Made by a program: the position numbers and the translations under genes. A model generated the notes under the pieces. That model had not been told where the DNA came from and made no database searches. It saw nothing but the letters and a program-made list of their open reading frames with translations. From assembly GCA_964458605.1 (NCBI GenBank), contig CAYWLS010000012.1, forward strand, positions 1 to 64,000: a stretch of 64,000 bases of DNA, read 5' to 3'. Below, in pieces: positions 56,028 through 63,215 of this stretch. The DNA comes from JBBSNV01 sp964458605 (GTDB taxonomy: Bacteria; Pseudomonadota; Alphaproteobacteria; Reyranellales; JAQSWP01). Each line of letters opens with the position of its first letter. The stretch's first letter is position 1.

Positions 56028-56576
56028 TCAGCGTCGCAGATCCAGCGATACGCCGAAGCGCTGCGCCTCGACCATGAAGGCGCGGGTCATCTGCACCGCG
56101 TCGTTGCGCCAGTAGAGCTGGTGCAGCTCGTTCCACAGGAAATCCTCGGGCAGCATGGCGTAGGCATAGACCTCGACATAGCGTTGCGTCTTGTCGAACG
56201 GATCGATCGTGTCGCGCCAGCCGATCTTCCAGCCCGCCAGCGCCGCGCCGGTCTGCCAGCGCGAGAAGCGGGTCTCGATCGCCGCCACTTCCAGCTCCGG
56301 TCCGGCCGGCACGCGATAGACCACCACGAAGCGATAGGCGTTGAGCTGCGCCGTCAGGGTCAGCACGTCGCCGAACGCCTCGACCCGGTATTGCGCATCG
56401 CAGGCGCCGTGGACGTAGCGCAGCGAGATCTTGGCCTTGGCCATATCGGCCAGGCGATGATCCTGCGCCTGGTCGGCGAACGGCACCGGCTCGACCTGAA
56501 CCGCGCGCAACGCCAGCGGCATGTCGCGGCTGAGAAAGGCGTCGGTGCGCTGTTGCGCGTCGTCCATCGTCGGCAT
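56028..56576 (-). CDS. Hypothetical protein, 182 residues
   Basis: No family is recognised. A soluble protein with short beta-rich segments (AKISLRYVHGACDAQYRVE, VLTLTAQLNAYRFVVVYRV) and an aromatic-rich helical end (LPEDFLWNELHQLYWRNDAVQ). No signal peptide or membrane segment. It is convergent with the PaaA-like gene (stop codons adjacent, no gap) and divergent from the enoyl-CoA hydratase gene. Confidence 0.7.
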   Translation of the reverse strand: MPTMDDAQQRTDAFLSRDMPLALRAVQVEPVPFADQAQDHRLADMAKAKISLRYVHGACDAQYRVEAFGDVLTLTAQLNAYRFVVVYRVPAGPELEVAAIETRFSRWQTGAALAGWKIGWRDTIDPFDKTQRYVEVYAYAMLPEDFLWNELHQLYWRNDAVQMTRAFMVEAQRFGVSLDLRR

Positions 56577-56720
56577 GGGAATTCCCCGATCTGCCAAGGT
56601 TAAACGCGCCGCGCGGCGGTCGGCTCCCGTCCCCGGTCGCGGCGCCGGCCGAACGGGTGAACGGCTGTTTACCCGGCCGCGCCGCTCGTGCCATGCTGCC
56701 GCCCTTCGGGGAGGACCAGC

Positions 56721-57518
56721 ATGCATTACGAGACGCTCAATTTCGTTGCCGCCGACGGCATCGCGCGCATGACCTTGAACCGGCCGGACCGGCTCAACGC
56801 CATGTCGCCGCGCATGATCGAGGAGATCAACCTGGTGCTGGATCGCTGCGACAAGGACGAGGCGATCCGCGTGCTGGTGATGACCGGCACCGGCCGCGGC
56901 TTCTGCGCCGGCGCCGACCTGACCGGCATCGGTCCCAGCCCCAGCGACACCAGCGGCGGCCATATCGATATCGGTCCGTCGATGGAGAAGCTGTTCAACC
57001 CGATGATCCGCGCCATCCGCGCGCTGGAAAAGCCGGTGGTGGCGGCGGTCAACGGCGTGGCGGCGGGCGGCGGCGCCAATCTGGCGCTGGCGGCCGATAT
57101 CTGCATCGCCGCCAAATCGGCCACTTTCAAGCAGGCCTTCGTCGCCATCTCGCTGATCCCCGATCTGGGCGGCACCTGGTTCCTGCCGCATCTGGTGGGC
57201 GACGCGCGCTCGCGCGGCCTGGCCATGCTGGGCGACAGCATCGGCGCCGAGCAGGCTGCCCAATGGGGCATGATCTGGCAGGCGGTCGACGATGAGCAGT
57301 TCCCGGCCGAGGTCGACAAGCTGGCGCGCCGCCTGGCCGACGGGCCCAAGGCGCTGGGCAGCATCAAGAAGGCGCTGAACGCGGCGCCGCACAACACGCT
57401 GGCCCAGCAGCTCGAGCTGGAGAAGCAGCTGCAGAGCGAGCTGGGCCGCAGCCACGATTTCGTCGAAGGCGTGGCCGCCTTTCTGCAGAAGCGCAAGGCC
57501 AACTTCAAGGGCCGCTGA
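56721..57518 (+). CDS. Enoyl-CoA hydratase/isomerase (PaaG-like)
   Basis: A 265-residue crotonase. The oxyanion-hole regions are GRGFCAGADLTGI and VNGVAAGGGANLALAAD; NRPDRLNAMS near the N terminus is typical. The form ALVIAAKSATFKQAF, with a long ISLIPDLGGTWFLP, fits 2-(1,2-epoxy-1,2-dihydrophenyl)acetyl-CoA isomerase or a general enoyl-CoA hydratase. The ATG has GGGGAGGACC. Two further plus-strand genes follow at short gaps. Confidence 0.85.
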   Translation: MHYETLNFVAADGIARMTLNRPDRLNAMSPRMIEEINLVLDRCDKDEAIRVLVMTGTGRGFCAGADLTGIGPSPSDTSGGHIDIGPSMEKLFNPMIRAIRALEKPVVAAVNGVAAGGGANLALAADICIAAKSATFKQAFVAISLIPDLGGTWFLPHLVGDARSRGLAMLGDSIGAEQAAQWGMIWQAVDDEQFPAEVDKLARRLADGPKALGSIKKALNAAPHNTLAQQLELEKQLQSELGRSHDFVEGVAAFLQKRKANFKGR

Positions 57519-57550
57519 CGGCGCGCTCGCGGCGGTAAGGGGGAGAGACG

Positions 57551-58477
57551 ATGACGGCGATTCGCGAGATCACCAGCGGCCTGCAGTTTCCCGAAGGGCC
57601 GATCGCCATGCCGGACGGTTCGGTGATCCTGGTCGAGATCAAGCGGCAGACCCTGACCCGCGTGATGCCGGACGGCACGCACCGGATCGTCGCCCATCTG
57701 GGCGGCGGGCCCAATGGCGCGGCGATGGGGCCGGACGGCAAGATCTATGTCTGCAACAACGGCGGCTTCGAGTGGCACGAGCGCAACGGCCGGGTCTATC
57801 CCGGCATGGCGCCCGATTACTATACCACCGGCTCGATCCAGCGCGTCGATCCCGACACCGGCAAGTTCGAGACGCTCTACGATCGCTGCGGCAGCCAGAA
57901 GCTGAACGGCCCCAACGACATCGTGTTCGACGCCGCCGGCGGGTTCTGGTTCACCGACCTGGGCAAGACCTATGCCCGTCATGCCGATCGCGGCGTGGTG
58001 TACTACGCCAAGGCCGACGGCTCTTCGATCCAGGAGATGATCTTCCCGCTCGAGCGGCCCAACGGCATCGGCCTGTCGCCCGACGAGAAGACGCTCTATG
58101 TCGTGGAGACGCCGACCGCGCGCTGCTGGGGCTTTTCGCTCAGCGCGCCGGGCGAGATCCGGTCGGCCGACGGTCCTTATCGCGGCGAGAAGGGCAAGGT
58201 GGTGGCGGGGCTGGGCGGCTACCAGTTCTTCGATTCGCTGGCGGTGGACGGCGCGGGCAATATCTGCGTCGCCACCCTGGTCAATGGCGGCATTACGGTG
58301 ATCGCGCCCGACGGCGCGAAGACCGAGCACATCGCGATGCCCGACAGCATGACCACCAATATCTGCTTCGGTGGCCCAGATCTGCGCACCGCCTATATCA
58401 CCCTGTCGGGCAGCGGCCGGCTGGTGACGATGGAATGGCCGCGACCCGGCCTGGCGCTGAACTTCCTCAACAAATAG
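57551..58477 (+). CDS. SMP-30/gluconolactonase family protein
   Basis: A 308-residue beta-propeller lactonase. LNGPNDIVFDAAGGFWFTD near 118-136 has the metal-binding Asn residues, and ERPNGIGLSPDEKTLYVVET and FFDSLAVDGAGN provide the later Asn and Asp ligands. Such enzymes open sugar or other lactones. The gap to the preceding gene is 32 bases and GGGGGAGAG is the ribosome site, so it is in the same transcript as the hydratase gene. Confidence 0.88.
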   Translation: MTAIREITSGLQFPEGPIAMPDGSVILVEIKRQTLTRVMPDGTHRIVAHLGGGPNGAAMGPDGKIYVCNNGGFEWHERNGRVYPGMAPDYYTTGSIQRVDPDTGKFETLYDRCGSQKLNGPNDIVFDAAGGFWFTDLGKTYARHADRGVVYYAKADGSSIQEMIFPLERPNGIGLSPDEKTLYVVETPTARCWGFSLSAPGEIRSADGPYRGEKGKVVAGLGGYQFFDSLAVDGAGNICVATLVNGGITVIAPDGAKTEHIAMPDSMTTNICFGGPDLRTAYITLSGSGRLVTMEWPRPGLALNFLNK

Positions 58478-58541
58478 GACGCGCTGACGGCAGCGTGGCC
58501 GGTGTGCTAAGCCTCGCCCAGCAATTGCGAGGAGAACAGAC

Positions 58542-59747
58542 ATGGCCGACGCTTTCATCTGCGACGCGGTGCGCACGCCGATCGGACGCTACAACGGATC
58601 GCTGTCCGGGGTGCGCACCGACGATCTGGGCGCGCTGCCGATCAAGGCGCTGATCGAGCGCAACCCCAAGGTCGACTGGGCGGCCGTGGACGACGTGGTG
58701 TTCGGCTGCGTCAACCAGGCCGGCGAGGACAACCGCAACGTGGCGCGCATGTCGGGCCTGCTGGCCGGGCTGCCGGTCGAGGTTGCGGGCCAGACCGTCA
58801 ACCGGCTGTGCGGCTCGGGCATGGAGGCGACCGGCGCCGCCGCGCGCGCCATCAAGACCGGCGATGCGCAGATCGTGATCGCCGGCGGCGTCGAGGGCAT
58901 GACCCGCTCGCCTTATGTGATGGGCAAGCCCGCTGGCCCGTTCGACCGCTCGATGAAGCTGGAAGACACCGTGCTGGGCTGGCGCTTCGTCAATCCGGCG
59001 ATGAAGCGGCTGCACGGCGTCGACACCATGGGCCAGACCGCCGAGAATGTCGCCCTGGAGCACCAGATTGGCCGCGAGGACCAGGACGCCTTCGCCCTGC
59101 GCAGCCAGCAGCGCTGCAAGGCGGCGATGGAGCGCGGCTTCTTCAAGCACGAGGTGATCGCCGTCACCGTGCCCTCCGGCAAGACCACAAAGGTCTTCGA
59201 CACCGACGAGCATCCGCGCGCCGACACCACGCTCGAAGGCCTGGCTAAGCTGCCGGCGGCGTTCCGCGAGGGCGGCTCGGTCACGGCCGGCAATTCCTCC
59301 GGCATCAACGACGGCGCCTGCGCCATGATCGTGGCGTCCGAGGCGGCGGTGAAGAAATACGGCCTCAAGCCGCGCGCCCGTATCCTGGCCAGCGCCTCGG
59401 CCGGCGTGCCGCCGCGGGTCATGGGCATCGGCCCGGTGCCCGCCACCCGCAAGGTGCTGGAGCTGACCGGCAAGAAGATCGGCGATTTCGACGTCATCGA
59501 GCTGAACGAGGCTTTTGCCGCCCAGGGCCTGGCGGTGCTGCGCCAGCTTGGCCTGCCCGACGCCGCCCCCCATGTGAACCCCAATGGCGGGGCGATCGCG
59601 CTGGGCCATCCGCTGGGCGCCAGCGGCGCGCGGCTGGTGGTGACCGCGCTCAACCAGCTCGAACAGACCGGCGGCCGCTACGCGCTGTGCACGATGTGCA
59701 TCGGCGTCGGGCAGGGCATCGCCATGGCGATCGAGCGGGTACTGTAG
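58542..59747 (+). CDS. Acetyl-CoA acyltransferase (PcaF/PaaJ-type thiolase)
   Basis: A 401-residue thiolase. The nucleophilic cysteine is in VNRLCGSGMEA, the histidine in ALGHPLGASGAR and the second cysteine in LCTMCIGVGQGIA. EDNRNVARMSGLLAGLPVEVAGQTVNRL is the form seen in 3-oxoadipyl-CoA thiolase. It ends the apparent gene set hydratase, lactonase-like and thiolase, a plausible breakdown route for an aromatic or dicarboxylic acid, but without proof of substrate. Confidence 0.92.
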   Translation: MADAFICDAVRTPIGRYNGSLSGVRTDDLGALPIKALIERNPKVDWAAVDDVVFGCVNQAGEDNRNVARMSGLLAGLPVEVAGQTVNRLCGSGMEATGAAARAIKTGDAQIVIAGGVEGMTRSPYVMGKPAGPFDRSMKLEDTVLGWRFVNPAMKRLHGVDTMGQTAENVALEHQIGREDQDAFALRSQQRCKAAMERGFFKHEVIAVTVPSGKTTKVFDTDEHPRADTTLEGLAKLPAAFREGGSVTAGNSSGINDGACAMIVASEAAVKKYGLKPRARILASASAGVPPRVMGIGPVPATRKVLELTGKKIGDFDVIELNEAFAAQGLAVLRQLGLPDAAPHVNPNGGAIALGHPLGASGARLVVTALNQLEQTGGRYALCTMCIGVGQGIAMAIERVL

Positions 59748-59771
59748 CTTTTATTGCGGGAGCGATTCACA

Positions 59772-59793
59772 CCCGCGATGATGTCATCGCGGG
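59772..59793. terminator. Palindrome between convergent thiolase and LysE genes
   Basis: CCCGCGATGA and its complement TCATCGCGGG flank two bases, giving a strong hairpin between convergent genes. There is no T-run. Confidence 0.5.
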
Positions 59794-59805
59794 CGATCGC
59801 ACCCG

Positions 59806-60423
59806 CTAGCGTCGCAAAGTCGCCGTCACCACGCCGGCGCCGATCAGCACCGTGCCGCCGCTGCGGTTGACCCAGCGCTGCACGGCGGGGCGGCGGATGA
59901 TGTGGCGGGCGCGGCTGGCCAGCAGCGCGTAGCCGAGCGCATTGATCGCCGCCAGGGTGACGAAGGTGGCGATCAGCAGCGCCGCCTGCGGCCAGTAAGG
60001 CAGGTCCGGCCGCATGAACTGCGGCACGAAGGCGACGAAGAAGGCGATGCTCTTGGGGTTGAGCGCCGTGACGACATAGGCATGGGCGAACATGCGTCGG
60101 CCCGAGCGCGTCGTCGTTGCGGCCGCCGCGCCGTCGCCCGCCGGCGCGCGCCACAGCCTGATGCCGAGGAAGATCAGATAGGCCGCGCCGACCCATTTCA
60201 GGATCGTGAACAGCGTCGCCGAGGCCGCCAGCAGCGCGCCGACGCCGAGCAGCGAAAGCGTCATGGCGGTAAGGTCGCCCAGCGCCACGCCGGCAACGAT
60301 GAACAGCGCCGCGCGCCGTCCTTCGCCCAGCGCATAGCCCAGCACCAGCGCCACGGTGGGTCCGGGGACCACCAGCAGCAGGCAGGCGGCGGCGACGAAA
60401 GCCAGCCAGAGATCGAGCGACAT
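59806..60423 (-). CDS. LysE/RhtB family amino-acid exporter
   Basis: A 205-residue inner-membrane exporter with about six helices. The N-terminal LLLVVPGPTVALVLGYALGEGRRA contains the PGP motif of the family, followed by GAAYLIFLGIRLWR and ALNPKSIAFFVAFVPQF. The exported compound, an amino acid or homoserine lactone-like molecule, is not known; RhtB relatives export homoserine lactones and threonine. ATG at 60423 was chosen for its position before the conserved start. The transposon lies 100 bases upstream of its start. Confidence 0.9.
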   Translation of the reverse strand: MSLDLWLAFVAAACLLLVVPGPTVALVLGYALGEGRRAALFIVAGVALGDLTAMTLSLLGVGALLAASATLFTILKWVGAAYLIFLGIRLWRAPAGDGAAAATTTRSGRRMFAHAYVVTALNPKSIAFFVAFVPQFMRPDLPYWPQAALLIATFVTLAAINALGYALLASRARHIIRRPAVQRWVNRSGGTVLIGAGVVTATLRR

Positions 60424-60515
60424 TCGGGCATCTCCTTGCAGCATCTCATTGCGGCATCGCGTTGCGATCCTGCCGGCCACTAAGCCGTTGACGCCCGGCG
60501 CTTGTAAAGCGGTAG

Positions 60516-60523
60516 CGCGGATG
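60516..60523. repeat. Target-site duplication, left copy
   Basis: CGCGGATG, identical to the eight bases at 63157-63164, directly outside the left inverted repeat. Eight-base duplications are usual for IS1-family elements. Confidence 0.85.
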
Positions 60524-60541
60524 GGTAGTGTCTCAGTTTGA
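60524..60541 (+). repeat. Left terminal inverted repeat
   Basis: GGTAGTGTCTCAGTTTGA, matching the reverse complement of the right end over all 18 bases. The sequences diverge directly after. Confidence 0.93.
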
Positions 60542-60573
60542 GGTTGTGGATTGATTCAGCAGCCCCGAAACAC

Positions 60574-60601
60574 AAAACCCGCCCTTGGCGGGGCGGGTTT
60601 T
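60574..60601 (-). terminator. Hairpin near the left end of the element
   Basis: AAAACCCGCCC and GGGCGGGTTTT form an 11-base stem with a six-base loop. In the minus direction the stem ends in TTTT. It lies beyond the PemK gene and probably ends the transposon transcript, and may also shield against outside transcription. Confidence 0.75.
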
Positions 60602-60720
60602 GGGACCGTGACACTATCTAGGCTGCTCTGGGCTTGTCATCGCCCGGTGAACAGCCTGCCTAGCAAGCTAGGTCTTAATGCCCGAAGGCCGGGCTACAGC
60701 TATTAAATAGCATCACCTTC

Positions 60721-61119
60721 CTATTTTATCAAGGCGGCAAGCCCCAATCCGTGGATAACCGCCATCCTAATACCGTGCAAATCATGAGGCAAAACAATCG
60801 GATATTCCCATTTTCGGCGCCCGACTTTGAAGCCATTGAGTCGTGTGCACGATAGATTTGTAACCATGTCGCATTTAGCCCAACAATCCAGACCGTCATC
60901 TTCCTGCGGGTGGTAGTTCTTCGACATTTTGTAAACAAACGGCAACGCATGCCGGGGCGGCGTTAGGCTAATTGGTACTACAGTCGTGATCTCGGAGCGG
61001 TATGGGAGGCGCGGCGAGATCACTACCACCGGCCGTACCTTAGTCATTTCCGGCTCTTTGAAGTCGCTAAAATCGCACATGAACATTTGGCCGGCTCGTG
61101 GAAAGAATGGGATGGGCAT
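60721..61119 (-). CDS. PemK/MazF-like toxin domain protein, no antitoxin adjacent
   Basis: A 132-residue protein. AGQMFMCDFS followed by TKVRPVVVISPR and TTVVPISLTPP matches the N-terminal beta-barrel of PemK/MazF RNA endonucleases, with the conserved Arg-Pro and Ser/Thr positions. The later DMVTNLSCTRLNGF resembles the family's second motif. Its ATG overlaps the transposase stop as TAATG, so it is translated with the transposase. No antitoxin gene is adjacent. It may be a toxin, or a domesticated cargo nuclease. Confidence 0.75.
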   Translation of the reverse strand: MPIPFFPRAGQMFMCDFSDFKEPEMTKVRPVVVISPRLPYRSEITTVVPISLTPPRHALPFVYKMSKNYHPQEDDGLDCWAKCDMVTNLSCTRLNGFKVGRRKWEYPIVLPHDLHGIRMAVIHGLGLAALIK

Positions 61120-61952
61120 TAGCCGGTTAGCTCCGCGATTTTTTCTAGCGACCAAACATGATCACTGACGCTGGCGGCCATGGCCGGCGTAATCCGCAAA
61201 GTCTTGTGGATGCGGGCGAAGTTGTAAAACATAAAATGCAGCGCAACCGCGTGAGCGTGGTTCTCGACCTTCTTTGAGAAGGCGTTGGTCAGGCGGGTAA
61301 ACCGGCGGCACCCCATACGCATCGTTAGGTTTTGCCGCTCTACAAACGACGTGGAAATGTGCTTTTTGTCCGGGCGGCCGACCATCGGCTGCCGCTCGCA
61401 GCCAACACACTCGGGCGGGCTGTAGCGTTTTTCCGTGCCGTGCGGGTGGCCATAGATTTTGACGAGCATGGCGTAATCGACGTCGATGCCGAACGCCTCG
61501 TCCACCGCTTCGATGTAGGGCTTGAAGCCGTCGCTGGTTAGCTGGACGCGAGACGCCAGCCGGGTCGCCAGATCGGCAATGAACAGTTGCGCGGCCTCGC
61601 TATCCCGGTTGCCGATGTACCAGGACGGCACCAGCTTGGTATCGGCGCAAAGAGCGGTCCAGGTCCAGATATCGCCGTAGCCCTTCGCCTTCTGATCCTC
61701 CGAGACGTTTTTGGCCTTGGCTCCGACAAAGGACCAAATCTCATCAACCTGTACCCGCTTGCAGGGCAGATTGCGGAATGCCTTGTCCTGATATTCCGAA
61801 GCCGCATGACCCACATCGACCAGCAGCTTAGTAACGGTGTTGATTGAAACATCGGCCAGCCTGGAAGCCGCGCGTAGGCTATTCCCCTCGCAGAGAAAGC
61901 CGAGGATTTGGGCGCGTTTCGATACAGGGAGCTTGTTCATGTCAATCAACAT
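61119..61952 (-). CDS. IS1-family transposase
   Basis: A 277-residue DDE transposase. An N-terminal helix-turn-helix (about 15-50, SLRAASRLADVSINTVTKLL) precedes the catalytic part with Asp in VQVDEIWSFV, Asp in LTSDGFKPYIEA and Glu in STSFVERQNLTMRMG; RRFTRLTNAFSKKVENHAHA follows. ATG 61952 has AGAGGG upstream; an ATG four codons later is also possible. The stop is TAA and overlaps the toxin start. The protein is full length with no frameshift, unlike IS1 itself, which uses a -1 shift. Confidence 0.92.
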   Translation of the reverse strand: MLIDMNKLPVSKRAQILGFLCEGNSLRAASRLADVSINTVTKLLVDVGHAASEYQDKAFRNLPCKRVQVDEIWSFVGAKAKNVSEDQKAKGYGDIWTWTALCADTKLVPSWYIGNRDSEAAQLFIADLATRLASRVQLTSDGFKPYIEAVDEAFGIDVDYAMLVKIYGHPHGTEKRYSPPECVGCERQPMVGRPDKKHISTSFVERQNLTMRMGCRRFTRLTNAFSKKVENHAHAVALHFMFYNFARIHKTLRITPAMAASVSDHVWSLEKIAELTG

Positions 61953-61976
61953 GACGGCGCCCTCTGTATTTGTCAA

Positions 61977-62079
61977 GCATTTAGTTCATTTTGATTCCAT
62001 CAATAAGCAATCAGCTAAGTTATTGATTCACTTCAATAATCCAATTGACTTTAGCTGCTGATATGCGAATTTAAAGGTG
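61977..62079 (-). promoter_or_regulatory. AT-rich leader of the transposase with iterated TCAATAA motifs
   Basis: TCAATAA occurs at 62000-62006 and 62033-62039 with its inverse TTATTGA at 62020-62026; the last two form a hairpin. TTGACA is present on the minus strand at 61971-61976. G+C is about one third, far below the chromosome. These are candidate promoter or repressor sites for the transposase gene and lie directly downstream of the tRNA. Confidence 0.45.
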
Positions 62080-62165
62080 TGCACCCGGTGGGATTCGAAC
62101 CCACACGCTCCGCCAAGAACCACGGTTTTAAAGACCGCTGTGTCTACCAATTCCACCACGGGCGC
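62080..62165 (-). tRNA. Class II tRNA, Leu-like body, anticodon UUA (reads UAA stop)
   Basis: An 86-nt tRNA. Acceptor stem GCGCCCG pairs with CGGGTGC (including G3:U70), the D arm is a three-pair stem (GTG/CAC) with GAATTGGTAGA, and the anticodon stem GCGGT pairs with ACCGT around the seven-base loop CTTTAAA. A variable arm of four pairs (GTTC/GAGC) follows, then the T arm GTGGG-TTCGAAT-CCCAC. Discriminator is A73; no CCA is encoded. Loop position 33 is U and positions 34-36 are UUA, complementary to UAA. Normal leucine UAA tRNAs have one base fewer on the 5' side of the anticodon. Confidence 0.88.
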
Positions 62166-62176
62166 GCAGAGGCAGA

Positions 62177-62191
62177 GAGGGTCAAACCCTC
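62177..62191 (-). other. Small hairpin between the 190-residue gene and the tRNA
   Basis: GAGGGT and ACCCTC form a six-pair stem with loop CAA between the cargo gene and the tRNA. It may mark RNA processing at the tRNA 5' side, or be a weak terminator. Confidence 0.35.
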
Positions 62192-62226
62192 CTACCGGTC
62201 ATGAGCCACATGACGCTTGCCTCCTT

Positions 62227-62799
62227 TCAGTCCAGATCGATTAGGCGTTGCCCCGGCGTTCCAGCGCCGGGGTTCTTCTTTTCCGCCTCCGGCGGAACGA
62301 AGAACCACGTTACTCCCTCGCGGCGGGCGAGCCCCCGCTTTAAGAGTCTATAAAGCGTCATTCCAACGGTCTTTTCGTGGGTTTCCATGCCATAGGTGGC
62401 CGCAATAAATTGGCGGATTTCCGCCGCTCGCGTACCACGATCACTGGCTACTTTTAGTCTATCAAGCACCAAATCTTTTATCTTATGCTGTCCCTGTGAC
62501 GGCGCCGGCTGGGGCGCGACGGGCTGATCGGCCCGCAGGGCCGCCCTCTCTAGGGCCGCGCGGACGCGCGCTGTGGCCTCAGCAAGCGGCATTGATGTTG
62601 CGCCAGGAGGCATTGGAAGATCGCCGCCAAACAACCGCGACGTAACGCTCAGATGCGTTAGCCCAGCTATAACTTGGCGTATGTCGCGGTCAATATTCCC
62701 GCGCAGGCGTTCTAGGCGCTCGCGCCGCTGCACAAGACTGGCGTATTTCGCCTCCAGCCCCGCTAAAATCGCCGCATCGTCTCGGTGATGGTCAGCCAT
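62227..62799 (-). CDS. Transposon cargo protein, 190 residues, winged-helix-like C terminus
   Basis: No family is recognised. Residues 1-50 are helical and charged, probably a coiled coil (ILAGLEAKYASLVQRRERLE). The middle is Pro/Ala-rich. Residues 105-165 (KIKDLVLDRLKVASDRGTRA, MTLYRLLKRGLARREG) have the spacing of a winged helix, ending in a short strand VTWFFVPP. It may bind DNA. The tRNA lies 61 bases downstream on the same strand. Confidence 0.7.
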   Translation of the reverse strand: MADHHRDDAAILAGLEAKYASLVQRRERLERLRGNIDRDIRQVIAGLTHLSVTSRLFGGDLPMPPGATSMPLAEATARVRAALERAALRADQPVAPQPAPSQGQHKIKDLVLDRLKVASDRGTRAAEIRQFIAATYGMETHEKTVGMTLYRLLKRGLARREGVTWFFVPPEAEKKNPGAGTPGQRLIDLD

Positions 62800-62854
62800 A
62801 ATGCCAACCGTATCCGGGAATCACAAAGACATCAACATAAATCTGATGCCGCAA

Positions 62855-63082
62855 TCATGTTTTCTGTTTGTTCCAGCGAACCTTGGCGGCCCTACTAGCA
62901 ATCTCTCGTCGCTCTGCGGATGTTAGCGTCTTGGCGCGCGCCTTCCCACCGGCCTTTCCGCCGGGACGGCCGCGCGGCGGGGCCTTCGGGTCTTGATCTT
63001 CCCCTGTCGCGATCTTGGTTATGGCGAACGCGCGCTTGTTCAAGTCTGCGGGCCGGCGCTCGCCCTTTGGTCCTTTTGCCAT
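62855..63082 (-). CDS. Small basic cargo protein, 75 residues
   Basis: A Lys/Arg/Gly-rich protein. It begins MAKGPKGERRPADLNKRAF, has the segment RGRPGGKAGGKARAKTLTSA and ends in ERREIASRAAKVRWNKQK. I recall similar small proteins encoded near IS1-type transposases in alphaproteobacteria, but that comes from memory, not from a search. A DNA- or RNA-binding role is plausible from its charge. The ATG at 63082 matches this start; an upstream in-frame ATG exists at 63142. Confidence 0.65.
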   Translation of the reverse strand: MAKGPKGERRPADLNKRAFAITKIATGEDQDPKAPPRGRPGGKAGGKARAKTLTSAERREIASRAAKVRWNKQKT

Positions 63083-63138
63083 GCCCCAATGTAAACTGAC
63101 GCCCTGTGGATTACACGCGCTGGTCAAGATGCTTATTT

Positions 63139-63156
63139 TCAAACTGAGACACTACC
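63139..63156 (-). repeat. Right terminal inverted repeat
   Basis: The reverse complement of bases 63139-63156 is GGTAGTGTCTCAGTTTGA, identical to the left end. Confidence 0.93.
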
Positions 63157-63164
63157 CGCGGATG
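63157..63164. repeat. Target-site duplication, right copy
   Basis: CGCGGATG, identical to 60516-60523, directly outside the right inverted repeat. Confidence 0.85.
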
Positions 63165-63215
63165 CCGATTTTGCTTTTTCTTTCAGGCTGTTGCGGTTGG
63201 CGCTAGGGTGAGGCC

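Larger units (their letters stand above)
60524..63156. mobile_element. IS1-family-like transposable element carrying cargo and a tRNA (2,633 bp)
   Basis: The element is bounded by perfect 18-base inverted repeats (GGTAGTGTCTCAGTTTGA) and flanked by an identical eight-base duplication. It holds, all on the minus strand, a PemK-like toxin gene, an IS1-type transposase gene, a class II tRNA, a 190-residue protein gene and a 75-residue protein gene. G+C is lower than that of the chromosome, most clearly at 61977-62079. Classical IS1 elements are below 1 kb, so this is a cargo-carrying relative. Both ends and the duplication are intact, indicating that the unit, including the tRNA, transposed as one piece. 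Confidence 0.9.

Noticed and set aside
62080..62165. Reading the tRNA as an ordinary leucine tRNA with anticodon UAA
   Set aside because: This would need the stem or loop shifted by one base, breaking pairs in the anticodon stem. With GCGGT/ACCGT fully paired the seven-base loop gives UUA. A covariance-model check is still desirable.
60524..63156. A prophage or integrative element
   Set aside because: There is no integrase, phage structural gene or tRNA-based attachment site. The ends, the duplication and the transposase describe a transposable element.
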